Shown: positions 1-5,844 of the stretch, piece by piece | Position numbering within the stretch: position 1 is the first letter of the stretch | Layout of the letters: each line of letters starts with the position of its first letter | Assembly (NCBI GenBank): GCA_900755995.1 | Contig: CAAEIM010000144.1 | Span: 1-5,844, forward strand | DNA length: 5,844 bases | DNA from: Clostridia bacterium | GTDB lineage: Bacteria; Bacillota; Clostridia; Oscillospirales; Acutalibacteraceae | Reading direction: 5' to 3' | Notes under the pieces: generated by a model | What the model was told of the DNA's origin: nothing | Database searches by the model: none | What the model saw: only the letters and a program-made list of their open reading frames with translations | Program-made: the position numbers and the translations under genes

Positions 1-1
1 A

Positions 2-289
2 GGGCTTGCCGTTAATTCCATCAGGGCATTACTTGAGGGTAGAAACCTGACAGCAAAAACGATTTCTTTCTTTTCACCGGAACACAAGCAGAAATTTACG
101 GCGGAGGATGTCAAGCTGAAAATGGAGAAAGAGCCGGATAATCCCGACAAGTTACGATTAAACCTCAACGGAATGAATATCGTGGACTGGTTCAGGGAGC
201 AATACCTGCGAGTGAAACAGGCGACAAACCACTATACAAGACTAAACGTCAAGCCAGAAGTGGGTAAAAACAAAGGAATTAAGATGTAG
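2..289 (+). CDS. C-terminal end of an unrecognised protein (5' truncated)
   Basis: An open frame enters from the left edge and gives 95 residues before the TAG at 287-289. The product is soluble and charged, with many Lys and Glu residues. It includes the segment NGMNIVDWFREQYLRVKQA and ends GKNKGIKM, a basic tail. I see no catalytic motif, membrane segment or Cys cluster and cannot assign a family. By hand count bases 1-240 are about 46% GC, clearly richer than the cluster that follows, and codons such as CTG, GCG and CCG are common here but rarer downstream. This marks it as part of a different genetic unit, plausibly the backbone of a conjugative or mobilisable element or a host gene flanking an insertion. 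That assignment rests on composition and context only. It is reliably coding: the frame is open throughout and ends cleanly before a regulatory gap. Confidence 0.7.
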   Translation, partial: GLAVNSIRALLEGRNLTAKTISFFSPEHKQKFTAEDVKLKMEKEPDNPDKLRLNLNGMNIVDWFREQYLRVKQATNHYTRLNVKPEVGKNKGIKM

Positions 290-309
290 AAGTTTTGAGT
301 ATCGAAAGT

Positions 310-347
310 ATTTACTCTTGTTTTTTGCGTAGAAAACAAGAATAAAT
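310..347. repeat. 38-bp imperfect inverted repeat upstream of the operon
   Basis: The arms at 310-324 (ATTTACTCTTGTTTT) and 333-347 (AAAACAAGAATAAAT) are reverse complements at 14 of 15 positions, the only mismatch being C315 against A342. They enclose an 8-nt centre, TTGCGTAG. The repeat lies 21 nt after the stop of the upstream gene and ends 2 nt before the -7 box, so it covers the -33 side of the promoter. That placement suits an operator for a dimeric regulator. A factor-independent terminator for the upstream gene is the alternative, but the stem is AT-rich and is not followed by a clean T-tract, so I favour an operator or a weak bidirectional terminator. Confidence 0.6.
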
Positions 348-357
348 TGTATCTTTG
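324..357 (+). promoter_or_regulatory. Bacteroidota-type promoter (-33 TTTG / -7 TATCTTTG)
   Basis: TATCTTTG at 350-357 matches the TAnnTTTG -7 consensus of the Bacteroidota primary sigma factor exactly. TTTG at 324-327 is a fitting -33 element, with a 22-nt spacer that is slightly long but tolerable. Transcription would begin around 363-366, leaving a leader of about a dozen bases before the ATG at 377. This excludes a TTG start at 347, which would lie upstream of the transcript. No comparably good promoter was noticed in the gene junctions downstream, so this one probably drives all four genes. Confidence 0.7.
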
Positions 358-376
358 CATCATAAATTTGAGAAAT

Positions 377-1390
377 ATGAATTGGAATAAAACAAAAATA
401 GGGATACAAAGCGGGGAAGTTGTTGAGGCACAGGCTCCTCTTATTATTTCGGCGAGCCGTTCAACAGATATTCCAGCATTCTATGCTGATTGGTTTGTCA
501 GTCGGCTAAAAGAGGGATATATTAAATGGAAAAATCCGTTTAACGGTGTTCCTTTATATGTTTCATTCCAAAATGCACGATTGATTGTTTTTTGGTCGAA
601 AAATTACAAACCGATGATGAAGCATTTGGATTATCTAAATGACAAAGGGTTGAATTATTATTTTCAATTTACACTCAATGATTACGATGCGGAAAAGTTA
701 GAACCGCAAGTTCCAAATGTGCAAGCAAGAATTAATACCTTTATTGAATTGTCCGAAAAAGTTGGTAAAGAAAAAGTGGTTTGGCGTTTCGACCCACTTA
801 TTTTAACTGATAAAATAGGAGTTGACGAATTGTTGGGAAAGGTTGAAAATGTTGGTGACCAATTGAAAAATTACACTGATAAATTAGTGTTCAGTTTCGC
901 CGATATTAAGATTTATAAGAAAGTTCAGAATAATTTGCGTAGTAATTCCATTCCTTATCAGGAGTTCAATGAGCGCACAATGAATGAATTTGCAACAGGA
1001 CTTCAACACTTGAATGAGAATTGGAACTTTGAGCTTGCAACTTGTGCTGAACAAATTCCTTTGGAAAAGTATGGAATTATTCACAATAAATGTGTTGATG
1101 ATGATTTAATGATAAAACTTTTTTCTCACGATAAAGTACTTATGGATTTTTTGGGTGTAAAAATAACGCCTCCCGATATGTTTAATCCAAACGGTAGTAT
1201 TGAGAAAACACGCAATAACAAAGATAAAGGACAACGCCAATATTGTGGGTGCATTATCAGCAAAGATATTGGCGAATACAATACTTGTCCACATTTGTGC
1301 GAGTATTGCTATGCTAATGCAAACAGGAATATTGCGTTGACAAATTGGGATTTGCACAAACAAAATCCTAATAACGAAACTATTAAATAA
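377..1390 (+). CDS. DUF1848 family protein with C-terminal radical-SAM-like Cys cluster
   Basis: A 337-residue soluble protein. Near its N-terminus is SASRSTDIPAFY (25-36), then WKNPFNGVPLYVSF (51-64), RFDP (137-140) and FSFADI (172-177), all typical of the DUF1848 family as I know it. The C-terminus holds YCGC (C290, C292), DIGEY and CPHLCEYCYAN with C304, C308 and C311 spaced CX3CX2C. That spacing is the one that binds a 4Fe-4S cluster in radical SAM enzymes, but here it is at the C-terminal end, as known for this family. The biochemical activity of DUF1848 proteins is not established to my knowledge. An Fe-S, SAM-dependent radical reaction on nucleic acid is a reasonable guess only. The start at 377 is chosen because the -7 promoter box lies at 350-357; a TTG ten codons upstream would overlap it. 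This is the first gene of the operon, and the next begins 6 nt after its stop. Confidence 0.88.
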   Translation: MNWNKTKIGIQSGEVVEAQAPLIISASRSTDIPAFYADWFVSRLKEGYIKWKNPFNGVPLYVSFQNARLIVFWSKNYKPMMKHLDYLNDKGLNYYFQFTLNDYDAEKLEPQVPNVQARINTFIELSEKVGKEKVVWRFDPLILTDKIGVDELLGKVENVGDQLKNYTDKLVFSFADIKIYKKVQNNLRSNSIPYQEFNERTMNEFATGLQHLNENWNFELATCAEQIPLEKYGIIHNKCVDDDLMIKLFSHDKVLMDFLGVKITPPDMFNPNGSIEKTRNNKDKGQRQYCGCIISKDIGEYNTCPHLCEYCYANANRNIALTNWDLHKQNPNNETIK

Positions 1391-1396
1391 CAAAAT

Positions 1397-2455
1397 ATGG
1401 CAGGGTATTATTTCAATTTACCTCAAATTACGCAACTGACAATCTCGCAACAAGCGGCATTGAACGAAACAAAGCAAATTGCATTGTCGGGTGGACCCGG
1501 TACAGGCAAAAGTGTTGTGTCATTGTGGAGGCATATTTCCAATTATCAGAGAAATAAGAAAAGTTTGTTGCTCACATTCACTACGACATTGGCAAGATAT
1601 TTAAGTGCTTGCTGCGTTGGGCAAAATCAAAATGCAGCAAATAATGTAAAGACTTCATTACGAGGAAAACCAAGAATTGGCAGTAGTCTGAATGAAATAA
1701 TTGTAGATGAAGCACAAGACTTACCAATTAGTTACTATAATGATATAAAGCCAGTTGCAAATGTCTCTTATGGTGCTGATGATTCTCAGATTTTATATCC
1801 TGATAATTGTTGCAGGCAGGCAGAATTAAAATCTTTGTTCAACTCAAATGTAGATTATGTGCTTGATAGAAATTTCAGAAGCACACAACGGATTATGCAA
1901 TTTGCAAAAGTAGCATTTCCAAATGCTTATATTCCACAATCTACTATCGTAGGACTTGTAAACAATGTGGGTGAATTGCCAATTTTGCTTATAACAGGTA
2001 AAAATCAATGGAATGACGAAACAGGAAGGTTCGATATATCTAATGTTAAGCAAGATAATTCCATCATTGAGATAATAAATTCTTTTCGTTCTAACACTCA
2101 TAATATTGCAATTCTTGTCCCTTTCAAAAATGACGCACAAACTTTTGAAAATGTTTTAAAAGAAAATAATATTACGGATTATAGCATTTACTATGAAGAT
2201 CGTGATGGACGCTTCCCTGATGGTTGTGGAGAAATTAAAAATGTTCACATCACTACTTTCAAATCAGCAAAAGGATTGGAATTTGATACAGTCATTATTC
2301 CTAATTTCCATAAATTCCCCGAAATTTGTGGAAGATTTAATACGGAATGGCAAGATTTTTATGTTGGTGTAACAAGAGCACGGAGCAATCTGTACTTGAT
2401 AAGCAACAATGATATGCCCCACTTAAATTCAGTAACAGATAAATCAATTATATAA
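1397..2455 (+). CDS. Compact UvrD/Rep-like superfamily 1 helicase (ATPase)
   Basis: A 352-residue protein with a complete set of SF1A motifs in order: a Q-motif-like SQQAALNE (17-24); Walker A GGPGTGKS (32-39); motif Ia-like LLLTFTTTLARYL (57-69); Walker B DEAQD (104-108); motif III GADDSQILYP (126-135); motif IV NFRST (159-163); motif V TTFKSAKGLEFDTVIIP (286-302); motif VI VGVTRAR (323-329). The family couples ATP hydrolysis to translocation on nucleic acid or to unwinding it. At half the size of UvrD or Rep (about 670-730 residues), it keeps only the two RecA-like cores: Walker A and B are about 65 residues apart, leaving little room for the 1B and 2B insertions that handle the DNA fork. 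It may therefore be a translocase or nucleoprotein remodeller rather than a processive helicase, and probably relies on partners in the operon. No nuclease domain is visible. Its stop overlaps the next start by 1 nt. Confidence 0.92.
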   Translation: MAGYYFNLPQITQLTISQQAALNETKQIALSGGPGTGKSVVSLWRHISNYQRNKKSLLLTFTTTLARYLSACCVGQNQNAANNVKTSLRGKPRIGSSLNEIIVDEAQDLPISYYNDIKPVANVSYGADDSQILYPDNCCRQAELKSLFNSNVDYVLDRNFRSTQRIMQFAKVAFPNAYIPQSTIVGLVNNVGELPILLITGKNQWNDETGRFDISNVKQDNSIIEIINSFRSNTHNIAILVPFKNDAQTFENVLKENNITDYSIYYEDRDGRFPDGCGEIKNVHITTFKSAKGLEFDTVIIPNFHKFPEICGRFNTEWQDFYVGVTRARSNLYLISNNDMPHLNSVTDKSII

Positions 2456-4101
2456 TGGAAAAGAAATATTATTTGCCGATTGGCTCAACTTCGCTTGCTC
2501 ATTATTTCGGCTGTGCTTGCATAAAGCCGAGCAAGTATTTCGATAATAAACAAGAGGATTTACAAGACAAATTCAATGACTTTTTGCTTGTTACAACCTA
2601 TTTGGGAACGCAACAAACCGATTGTTGCTTGGAACTCGTGCTCACAGGACAGGAGGCAAGGGAATTGATCCCTCTGAAAAATGGTTTTTTTCTTTATGAA
2701 AAGCCGTTGCCCATAACACGAGTGAGAAAAATTTATTTTTCCAACAAAGAACGAAAAGAGCAGACCATTACCAATATTAATATGAGTACCGCGTTTGTTC
2801 CCGATGAACTTGTTGAAATCAAAGAATTTGATAATATCCAAGCGAATGATTTAGAAAAACCACAAGACATTCATATTGCTCCGTATAACGAACAGTTGAA
2901 ACGATTTAATAGTTTTTTGGGAGGTTTTGCGTTAATGCGTTTAGCGGGCGAAGATTATATGAATTATTCAGAGAATTATTTCGCAACGCTTTCTCTGTTT
3001 AATTCAGTAATTCACCGCGACCTTGAAGATTCAAAAATTAGCATTGATCCTCGTTATCGTGGTGCATTTACAGGTGAAAGTGGTTTTCAAAAAATAATTC
3101 CTTATCTGAATAAAACTATTGATGAGTCAGACATAAACAGTATCGCACAAGACGAAAATCAAATTATTCAGAAAGATAAAATAACACGGATAATTGAATT
3201 AAATTCGTTGGATAAGAATACCTATATTGTTGCTGTTCTTAATACTTATGGAGTTGGCAGTGAATCAAAAAGGAAAAGAATAGACGAGTTGATTTTATCA
3301 AATTTCAAATCTGATATAAAGACTGGAAAATCAGAAGGAATTGCCTTATGCTACGGAATCAACAGAGGATATTCCGCATTTTCAAATAAATACAGTCTAA
3401 ACAAAAACGAAAAGGTTGTTAAGTTTCAATTAAACAGTCAACTTGATTATTATACCATTGAAAGTTTGTATCAGTATACTTTTAATGATGTAAAATCAGA
3501 TGAATTTTCATATTTAAAAGATTGGTGTCCGAAACAAAAAAGGTCTAAAATAAACAAAAAAACAGATTATAAGATTTTAGATGTGATTGTGATTGGTAAA
3601 AAAAAAGCGAAAGTATTATCGAAAGAATACTGGGAAAATTTGTTGCCTTCCTTTTTTCAAATTAATAAGTTTACTGAAAAGACATTGCCAGAAATCTATC
3701 GAGAATTGGGTGAAGTTGTATTTAATGATGCTAAAGAGGAGATTGTAGATGATTATGAAAATCAAATTGCTCAAAAACAGGAGGAAATAGATAATCTGAA
3801 AGCAGAGCAAAAGAAAATGCTGCAAGAAACTCAAAAACCTATTATTACAAAAGAGTATAAACAGCGAGAAAAACAATCAATTCCAGCGATAGTAGAGCCA
3901 ACAGATCCATATTTTCCAAAACAAGATATTGATATTAAAAACATTGTTGAGCAGACGTTAAAGTATAAAGAAAAAACTCAAACTATGCTCAAAAATGAGG
4001 CAAAAGAAAAAGGCATTGCAATTTCAAAAGGAATGAAACAGGACGATATTATCGTATTGCTAATGACAACTAAAAACAAAAATTTATTTAGCAATGAGTA
4101 A
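2455..4101 (+). CDS. Protein of unknown family with coiled coil and SAP/Rho-N-like C-terminus
   Basis: A 548-residue protein I cannot place in a named family. Three parts can be seen. Residues 1-130 begin LPIGSTSLAHYFGCACIKPS (7-26) and look like a folded alpha/beta region. Residues 140-420 include HRDLEDSKISIDPRYRGAF (187-205), the Gly/Tyr-rich CYGINRGYSAFSNKY (299-313) and LNSQLDYYTIESLYQYTF (326-343), which read like conserved blocks, but no nucleotide-binding or nuclease motif is evident. Residues 425-460 form a charged heptad-like coiled coil. After a Pro-containing linker, residues 510-537 (KNEAKEKGIAISKGMKQDDI in the core) resemble the short helix-extended-helix of SAP, HeH or Rho-N domains, which bind DNA or RNA. 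No signal peptide or membrane segment is present. The ATG overlaps the helicase stop (TAATG, 2453-2457) without a visible ribosome binding site, suggesting termination-reinitiation and a tight product ratio with the helicase. The role is unknown; an adaptor or nucleic-acid-recognition subunit is my inference. Confidence 0.85.
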   Translation: MEKKYYLPIGSTSLAHYFGCACIKPSKYFDNKQEDLQDKFNDFLLVTTYLGTQQTDCCLELVLTGQEARELIPLKNGFFLYEKPLPITRVRKIYFSNKERKEQTITNINMSTAFVPDELVEIKEFDNIQANDLEKPQDIHIAPYNEQLKRFNSFLGGFALMRLAGEDYMNYSENYFATLSLFNSVIHRDLEDSKISIDPRYRGAFTGESGFQKIIPYLNKTIDESDINSIAQDENQIIQKDKITRIIELNSLDKNTYIVAVLNTYGVGSESKRKRIDELILSNFKSDIKTGKSEGIALCYGINRGYSAFSNKYSLNKNEKVVKFQLNSQLDYYTIESLYQYTFNDVKSDEFSYLKDWCPKQKRSKINKKTDYKILDVIVIGKKKAKVLSKEYWENLLPSFFQINKFTEKTLPEIYRELGEVVFNDAKEEIVDDYENQIAQKQEEIDNLKAEQKKMLQETQKPIITKEYKQREKQSIPAIVEPTDPYFPKQDIDIKNIVEQTLKYKEKTQTMLKNEAKEKGIAISKGMKQDDIIVLLMTTKNKNLFSNE

Positions 4102-5629
4102 CCTATTTGAAAATTTATTTGAAATATCTGATACTGCGGATTCATTAGATAAGTTCCTTAATGAAAATATGCAGGCTGTAAATGAGTTTTATAACTCAAA
4201 TTATGCCTGCATACAGCTTTCAAAAAACACGATTGATAACTTTATACTTTTAAAGTACAACACTATTTCTCAATTAGATTTCTCAAAAAGTTATACCAAA
4301 TCATTTGCATTGATATTGTTGGATTTTTGCGAGAGATTTAACTTCATTTCGGCAACACCACGAATTTATACAATTCTTGTGAAACACAATATACCTATCA
4401 ATAATCGCTTACAAGCGGCTTTGCAATTTTTGTATCCCAAACCTGAAACCAATTCGGAACTTGTTGATAGATTTGGTTCAATCTGTGAACAGTTGCAGCT
4501 GGCAATAGACACAGAAGAAGATAATGATAGTAAATCCGTAGCTACCTTCCTAAATTACTATGGCATTGTCGTAAATGATACTCGATTAGAATTTGCCGAA
4601 CAAGTTAAGGCAAAAATAATTACTGCAATCCAAAATGACACATACGGTTTTCTTCAAAACAAAAATATATTGGCTGTTGCCAATATTGAATTACAGGATT
4701 TGGCAATAGCATATACACAAATTCAGACTGTAATTGACTCCGTTCTTGAGAAAGAAGATATTGTCATGTATGCGCCTGATGAAGAAAAAACTGCACAAAA
4801 TTTTATTATTGAAACAAATACGGATTATTCGAGAGAATTATTATCTGTTTCCAATGATTTTGATTCTATTCGTTCTATTTCTGTCCGCAATGCTGTAAGT
4901 CAGAAAATAGCAGGTCGAGGAGTGAAAATACTTGAATCGGAGGAGGAACTATTCGGATATTTTAAAAGTTTCGGCAACATGCACAAAGCAAAGCTATTAT
5001 CTGCATTGGAAGTACTGCCTTCAACTTTTGATTCAAAAGTAAGCATTATTGATTGGGGCTGCGGACAAGGTTTTGCAAGTATGATTTTTCTTGAAAAATA
5101 CGGTAATGAATCTGTCAATCACATTACTCTTATAGAGCCGTCTAAAATCGCGCTTGAACGAGCAGCATTGCACTGTAAGAAATATAGCTCTGAAGTATCA
5201 ATAAGAACAATCTGTAAAAAGTTAGATGATTTAAATGAAGATGATTTGATTATGCCACAATCAGGTATTACAATACACTTATTCTCAAATATTCTTGATA
5301 TTGACGATTATTCGCAAAGTCATTTAATAGAGTTGATAGAACAAACGCAAACAGGCGAAAATTATTTTGTCTGTGCAAGTCCGTATATTGATGCGATTAA
5401 AACAGAACGGATAGAAACATTTAAGCGGCATTTTGAAAACAATTACGAATCATTTGAATTATTGATGGAATTTACAAATTCCAAAGGTAATGAGTTCTGG
5501 TGTTGTAATAATGTTTACAACAAAGGTTCAATAAACCATGGTGGTTATTTTAACTGCAAAGAGTTTGATGACTGTGGTTGTTCAAACAGATGGACAAGGG
5601 TTATTAATGTATTTAGAACGACTATATAA
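4094..5629 (+). CDS. Class I SAM-dependent methyltransferase with large N-terminal extension and Cys-rich tail
   Basis: A 511-residue protein. The C-terminal part (about 280-511) is a Rossmann-fold methyltransferase: motif I IIDWGCGQGFAS (318-329), an acidic residue at the end of the second strand in LIEPS (346-350, E348), and HLFSNILDI (395-403) in the motif IV region. There is no NPPY or DPPY tetrapeptide, which argues against a classical N6-adenine or N4-cytosine DNA methylase; nor is there the PCQ motif of C5-cytosine enzymes. RNA, protein or small-molecule substrates remain open. Residues 1-270 are mostly helical by eye and unassigned. The tail carries C470, C471, C488, C494 and C496, with FDDCGCSN at 491-498, and could bind zinc or an Fe-S cluster. 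The ATG lies 8 nt inside the preceding gene (ATGAGTAA, 4094-4101), so translation is probably coupled. It is the last gene of the operon, and the 63 nt that follow separate it from the next unit. Confidence 0.85.
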   Translation: MSNLFENLFEISDTADSLDKFLNENMQAVNEFYNSNYACIQLSKNTIDNFILLKYNTISQLDFSKSYTKSFALILLDFCERFNFISATPRIYTILVKHNIPINNRLQAALQFLYPKPETNSELVDRFGSICEQLQLAIDTEEDNDSKSVATFLNYYGIVVNDTRLEFAEQVKAKIITAIQNDTYGFLQNKNILAVANIELQDLAIAYTQIQTVIDSVLEKEDIVMYAPDEEKTAQNFIIETNTDYSRELLSVSNDFDSIRSISVRNAVSQKIAGRGVKILESEEELFGYFKSFGNMHKAKLLSALEVLPSTFDSKVSIIDWGCGQGFASMIFLEKYGNESVNHITLIEPSKIALERAALHCKKYSSEVSIRTICKKLDDLNEDDLIMPQSGITIHLFSNILDIDDYSQSHLIELIEQTQTGENYFVCASPYIDAIKTERIETFKRHFENNYESFELLMEFTNSKGNEFWCCNNVYNKGSINHGGYFNCKEFDDCGCSNRWTRVINVFRTTI

Positions 5630-5658
5630 TATTTCCCGTTTTATTCGTAAAAAACACG

Positions 5659-5676
5659 AAAATTGGAATCCATTTT
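5659..5676. promoter_or_regulatory. Small imperfect palindrome before the AbiEi-like gene
   Basis: AAAATTGGAATCCATTTT pairs with itself through AAAAT-GG and CC-ATTTT with one bulged T and a three-base centre. It lies 16 nt before the ATG at 5693. Antitoxins of the AbiEi family are known to repress their own operon by binding inverted repeats near the promoter, so this could be such an operator. The arms are short and AT-rich, and no clear TAnnTTTG box was found in the gap, so this is weak. A small stem TTCGT/ACGAA (5644-5648 and 5656-5660) adjoins it. Confidence 0.25.
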
Positions 5677-5692
5677 AGAAGTCAAGATAACA

Positions 5693-5844
5693 ATGAAAAT
5701 AGTTGATATAATAGAAGAGAAGATAAACAAAATACCTGATGGTCAAGTCTTCACTTATACTGATTTTGATATAGAGGTAGAGCGTAAAGATACCATTGTA
5801 AAGACCTTGAATAATTTTGTAACTAAGGGTAAAATCGCCAAACT
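5693..5844 (+). CDS. N-terminus of a probable AbiEi/DUF6088-type antitoxin (3' truncated)
   Basis: An open frame starts at ATG 5693 and runs off the right edge, giving 50 residues: a helix IVDIIEEKINKI, then DGQVFTYTDF (16-25), then VKTLNNFVTKGKIAKL (35-50). This order of helix, 'FTYxDF', helix and 'LxxxVxxGKIxKL' is that of the winged-helix N-terminus of AbiEi-like and DUF6088 proteins. These are the antitoxin and transcriptional repressor halves of type IV toxin-antitoxin (AbiE) systems, normally followed by an AbiEii nucleotidyltransferase toxin. The toxin would lie outside this window, so the pair cannot be confirmed here. It follows the methyltransferase by 63 nt, enough for its own promoter. 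Another winged-helix regulator is the main alternative. Confidence 0.6.
   Translation, partial: MKIVDIIEEKINKIPDGQVFTYTDFDIEVERKDTIVKTLNNFVTKGKIAK

Noticed and set aside
347..376. TTG start ten codons upstream of the DUF1848 ATG
   Set aside because: It lies just before and runs through the -7 promoter box at 350-357, so it would not be transcribed from that promoter; the residues it adds do not look like the family N-terminus.
884..1393. Reverse-strand open frames opposite the DUF1848 gene (884-1084 and 1106-1393)
   Set aside because: They lie wholly or almost wholly inside a well-supported gene, have no family features, and read as Ile/Phe/Cys-rich shadows of AT-rich coding DNA.
1844..2140. 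Reverse-strand open frame opposite the helicase
   Set aside because: The plus strand carries helicase motifs on both sides in one continuous frame; the reverse product has no recognisable content.
2560..3876. Reverse-strand open frames opposite the unknown 548-residue protein (2560-2841 and 3616-3876)
   Set aside because: The second looks like a hydrophobic membrane protein only because Lys/Glu-rich coiled-coil codons read as Phe/Leu/Ile on the other strand.
4105..4125. Direct repeat of TATTTGAAA at the start of the methyltransferase gene
   Set aside because: It encodes the repeated LFE in LFENLFE and is too short to mean more.
4900..5118. Reverse-strand open frame opposite the methyltransferase motif I
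   Set aside because: It overlaps the most conserved part of the methyltransferase and shows no features of its own.
5625..5630. TATAAT hexamer at the end of the methyltransferase gene
   Set aside because: It overlaps the stop codon in AT-rich DNA, and the primary sigma factor of Bacteroidota does not use TATAAT; no matching -33 element was found.
5644..5660. TTCGT/ACGAA stem as a terminator for the operon
   Set aside because: Only five base pairs with a seven-base loop and no T-tract after it; too weak to call.
1..5844. CRISPR array, tRNA/rRNA genes, insertion sequence ends
   Set aside because: No regularly spaced repeats, no cloverleaf or rRNA-like stretch and no transposase or paired terminal repeats were seen on either strand.

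Overview
The window looks like an accessory island from a member of the Bacteroidota. The first long gene is preceded by a TAnnTTTG-type -7 box (TATCTTTG, 350-357), the element used by the primary sigma factor of this phylum. Start codons sit in A-rich leaders without clear Shine-Dalgarno sequences, and the main cluster is AT-rich (hand-counted lines give about 28-35% GC). The left edge (1-289) is different: a hand count of bases 1-240 gives about 46% GC. It holds the C-terminal end of an unrecognised gene, probably backbone of a mobile element or of the host locus. The composition drops right after that gene stops, as expected for a cargo module inserted behind it.

Bases 290-376 are the control region of the cluster: a near-perfect 38-bp inverted repeat (310-347) overlapping the -33 part of a Bacteroidota promoter (324-357). 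Four same-strand genes follow with almost no space between them: a DUF1848-family protein with a C-terminal CX3CX2C cysteine cluster (377-1390), a compact UvrD/Rep-like superfamily 1 helicase (1397-2455), a 548-residue protein of unknown family with a coiled coil and a SAP/Rho-N-like C-terminal end (2455-4101), and a class I SAM-dependent methyltransferase with a large unassigned N-terminal half and a cysteine-rich tail (4094-5629). The junctions are a 6-nt gap, a 1-nt overlap (TAATG) and an 8-nt overlap, so the four are almost certainly one translationally coupled operon.

After a 63-nt gap with a small palindrome (5659-5676), a further gene starts at 5693 and runs off the window. Its 50 visible residues look like the winged-helix N-terminus of an AbiEi/DUF6088-type antitoxin, which would make a type IV toxin-antitoxin (AbiE) pair the next cargo.

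The most interesting content is the four-gene operon. An ATP-driven nucleic-acid motor, a possible Fe-S (radical-SAM-like) protein, a methyltransferase and a probable nucleic-acid-binding protein form a set I cannot match to a named system. Its position beside an AbiE-like gene suggests a defence or nucleic-acid modification/repair module. That role is inference from domain content and context only. No RNA genes, CRISPR arrays or insertion sequences were seen.
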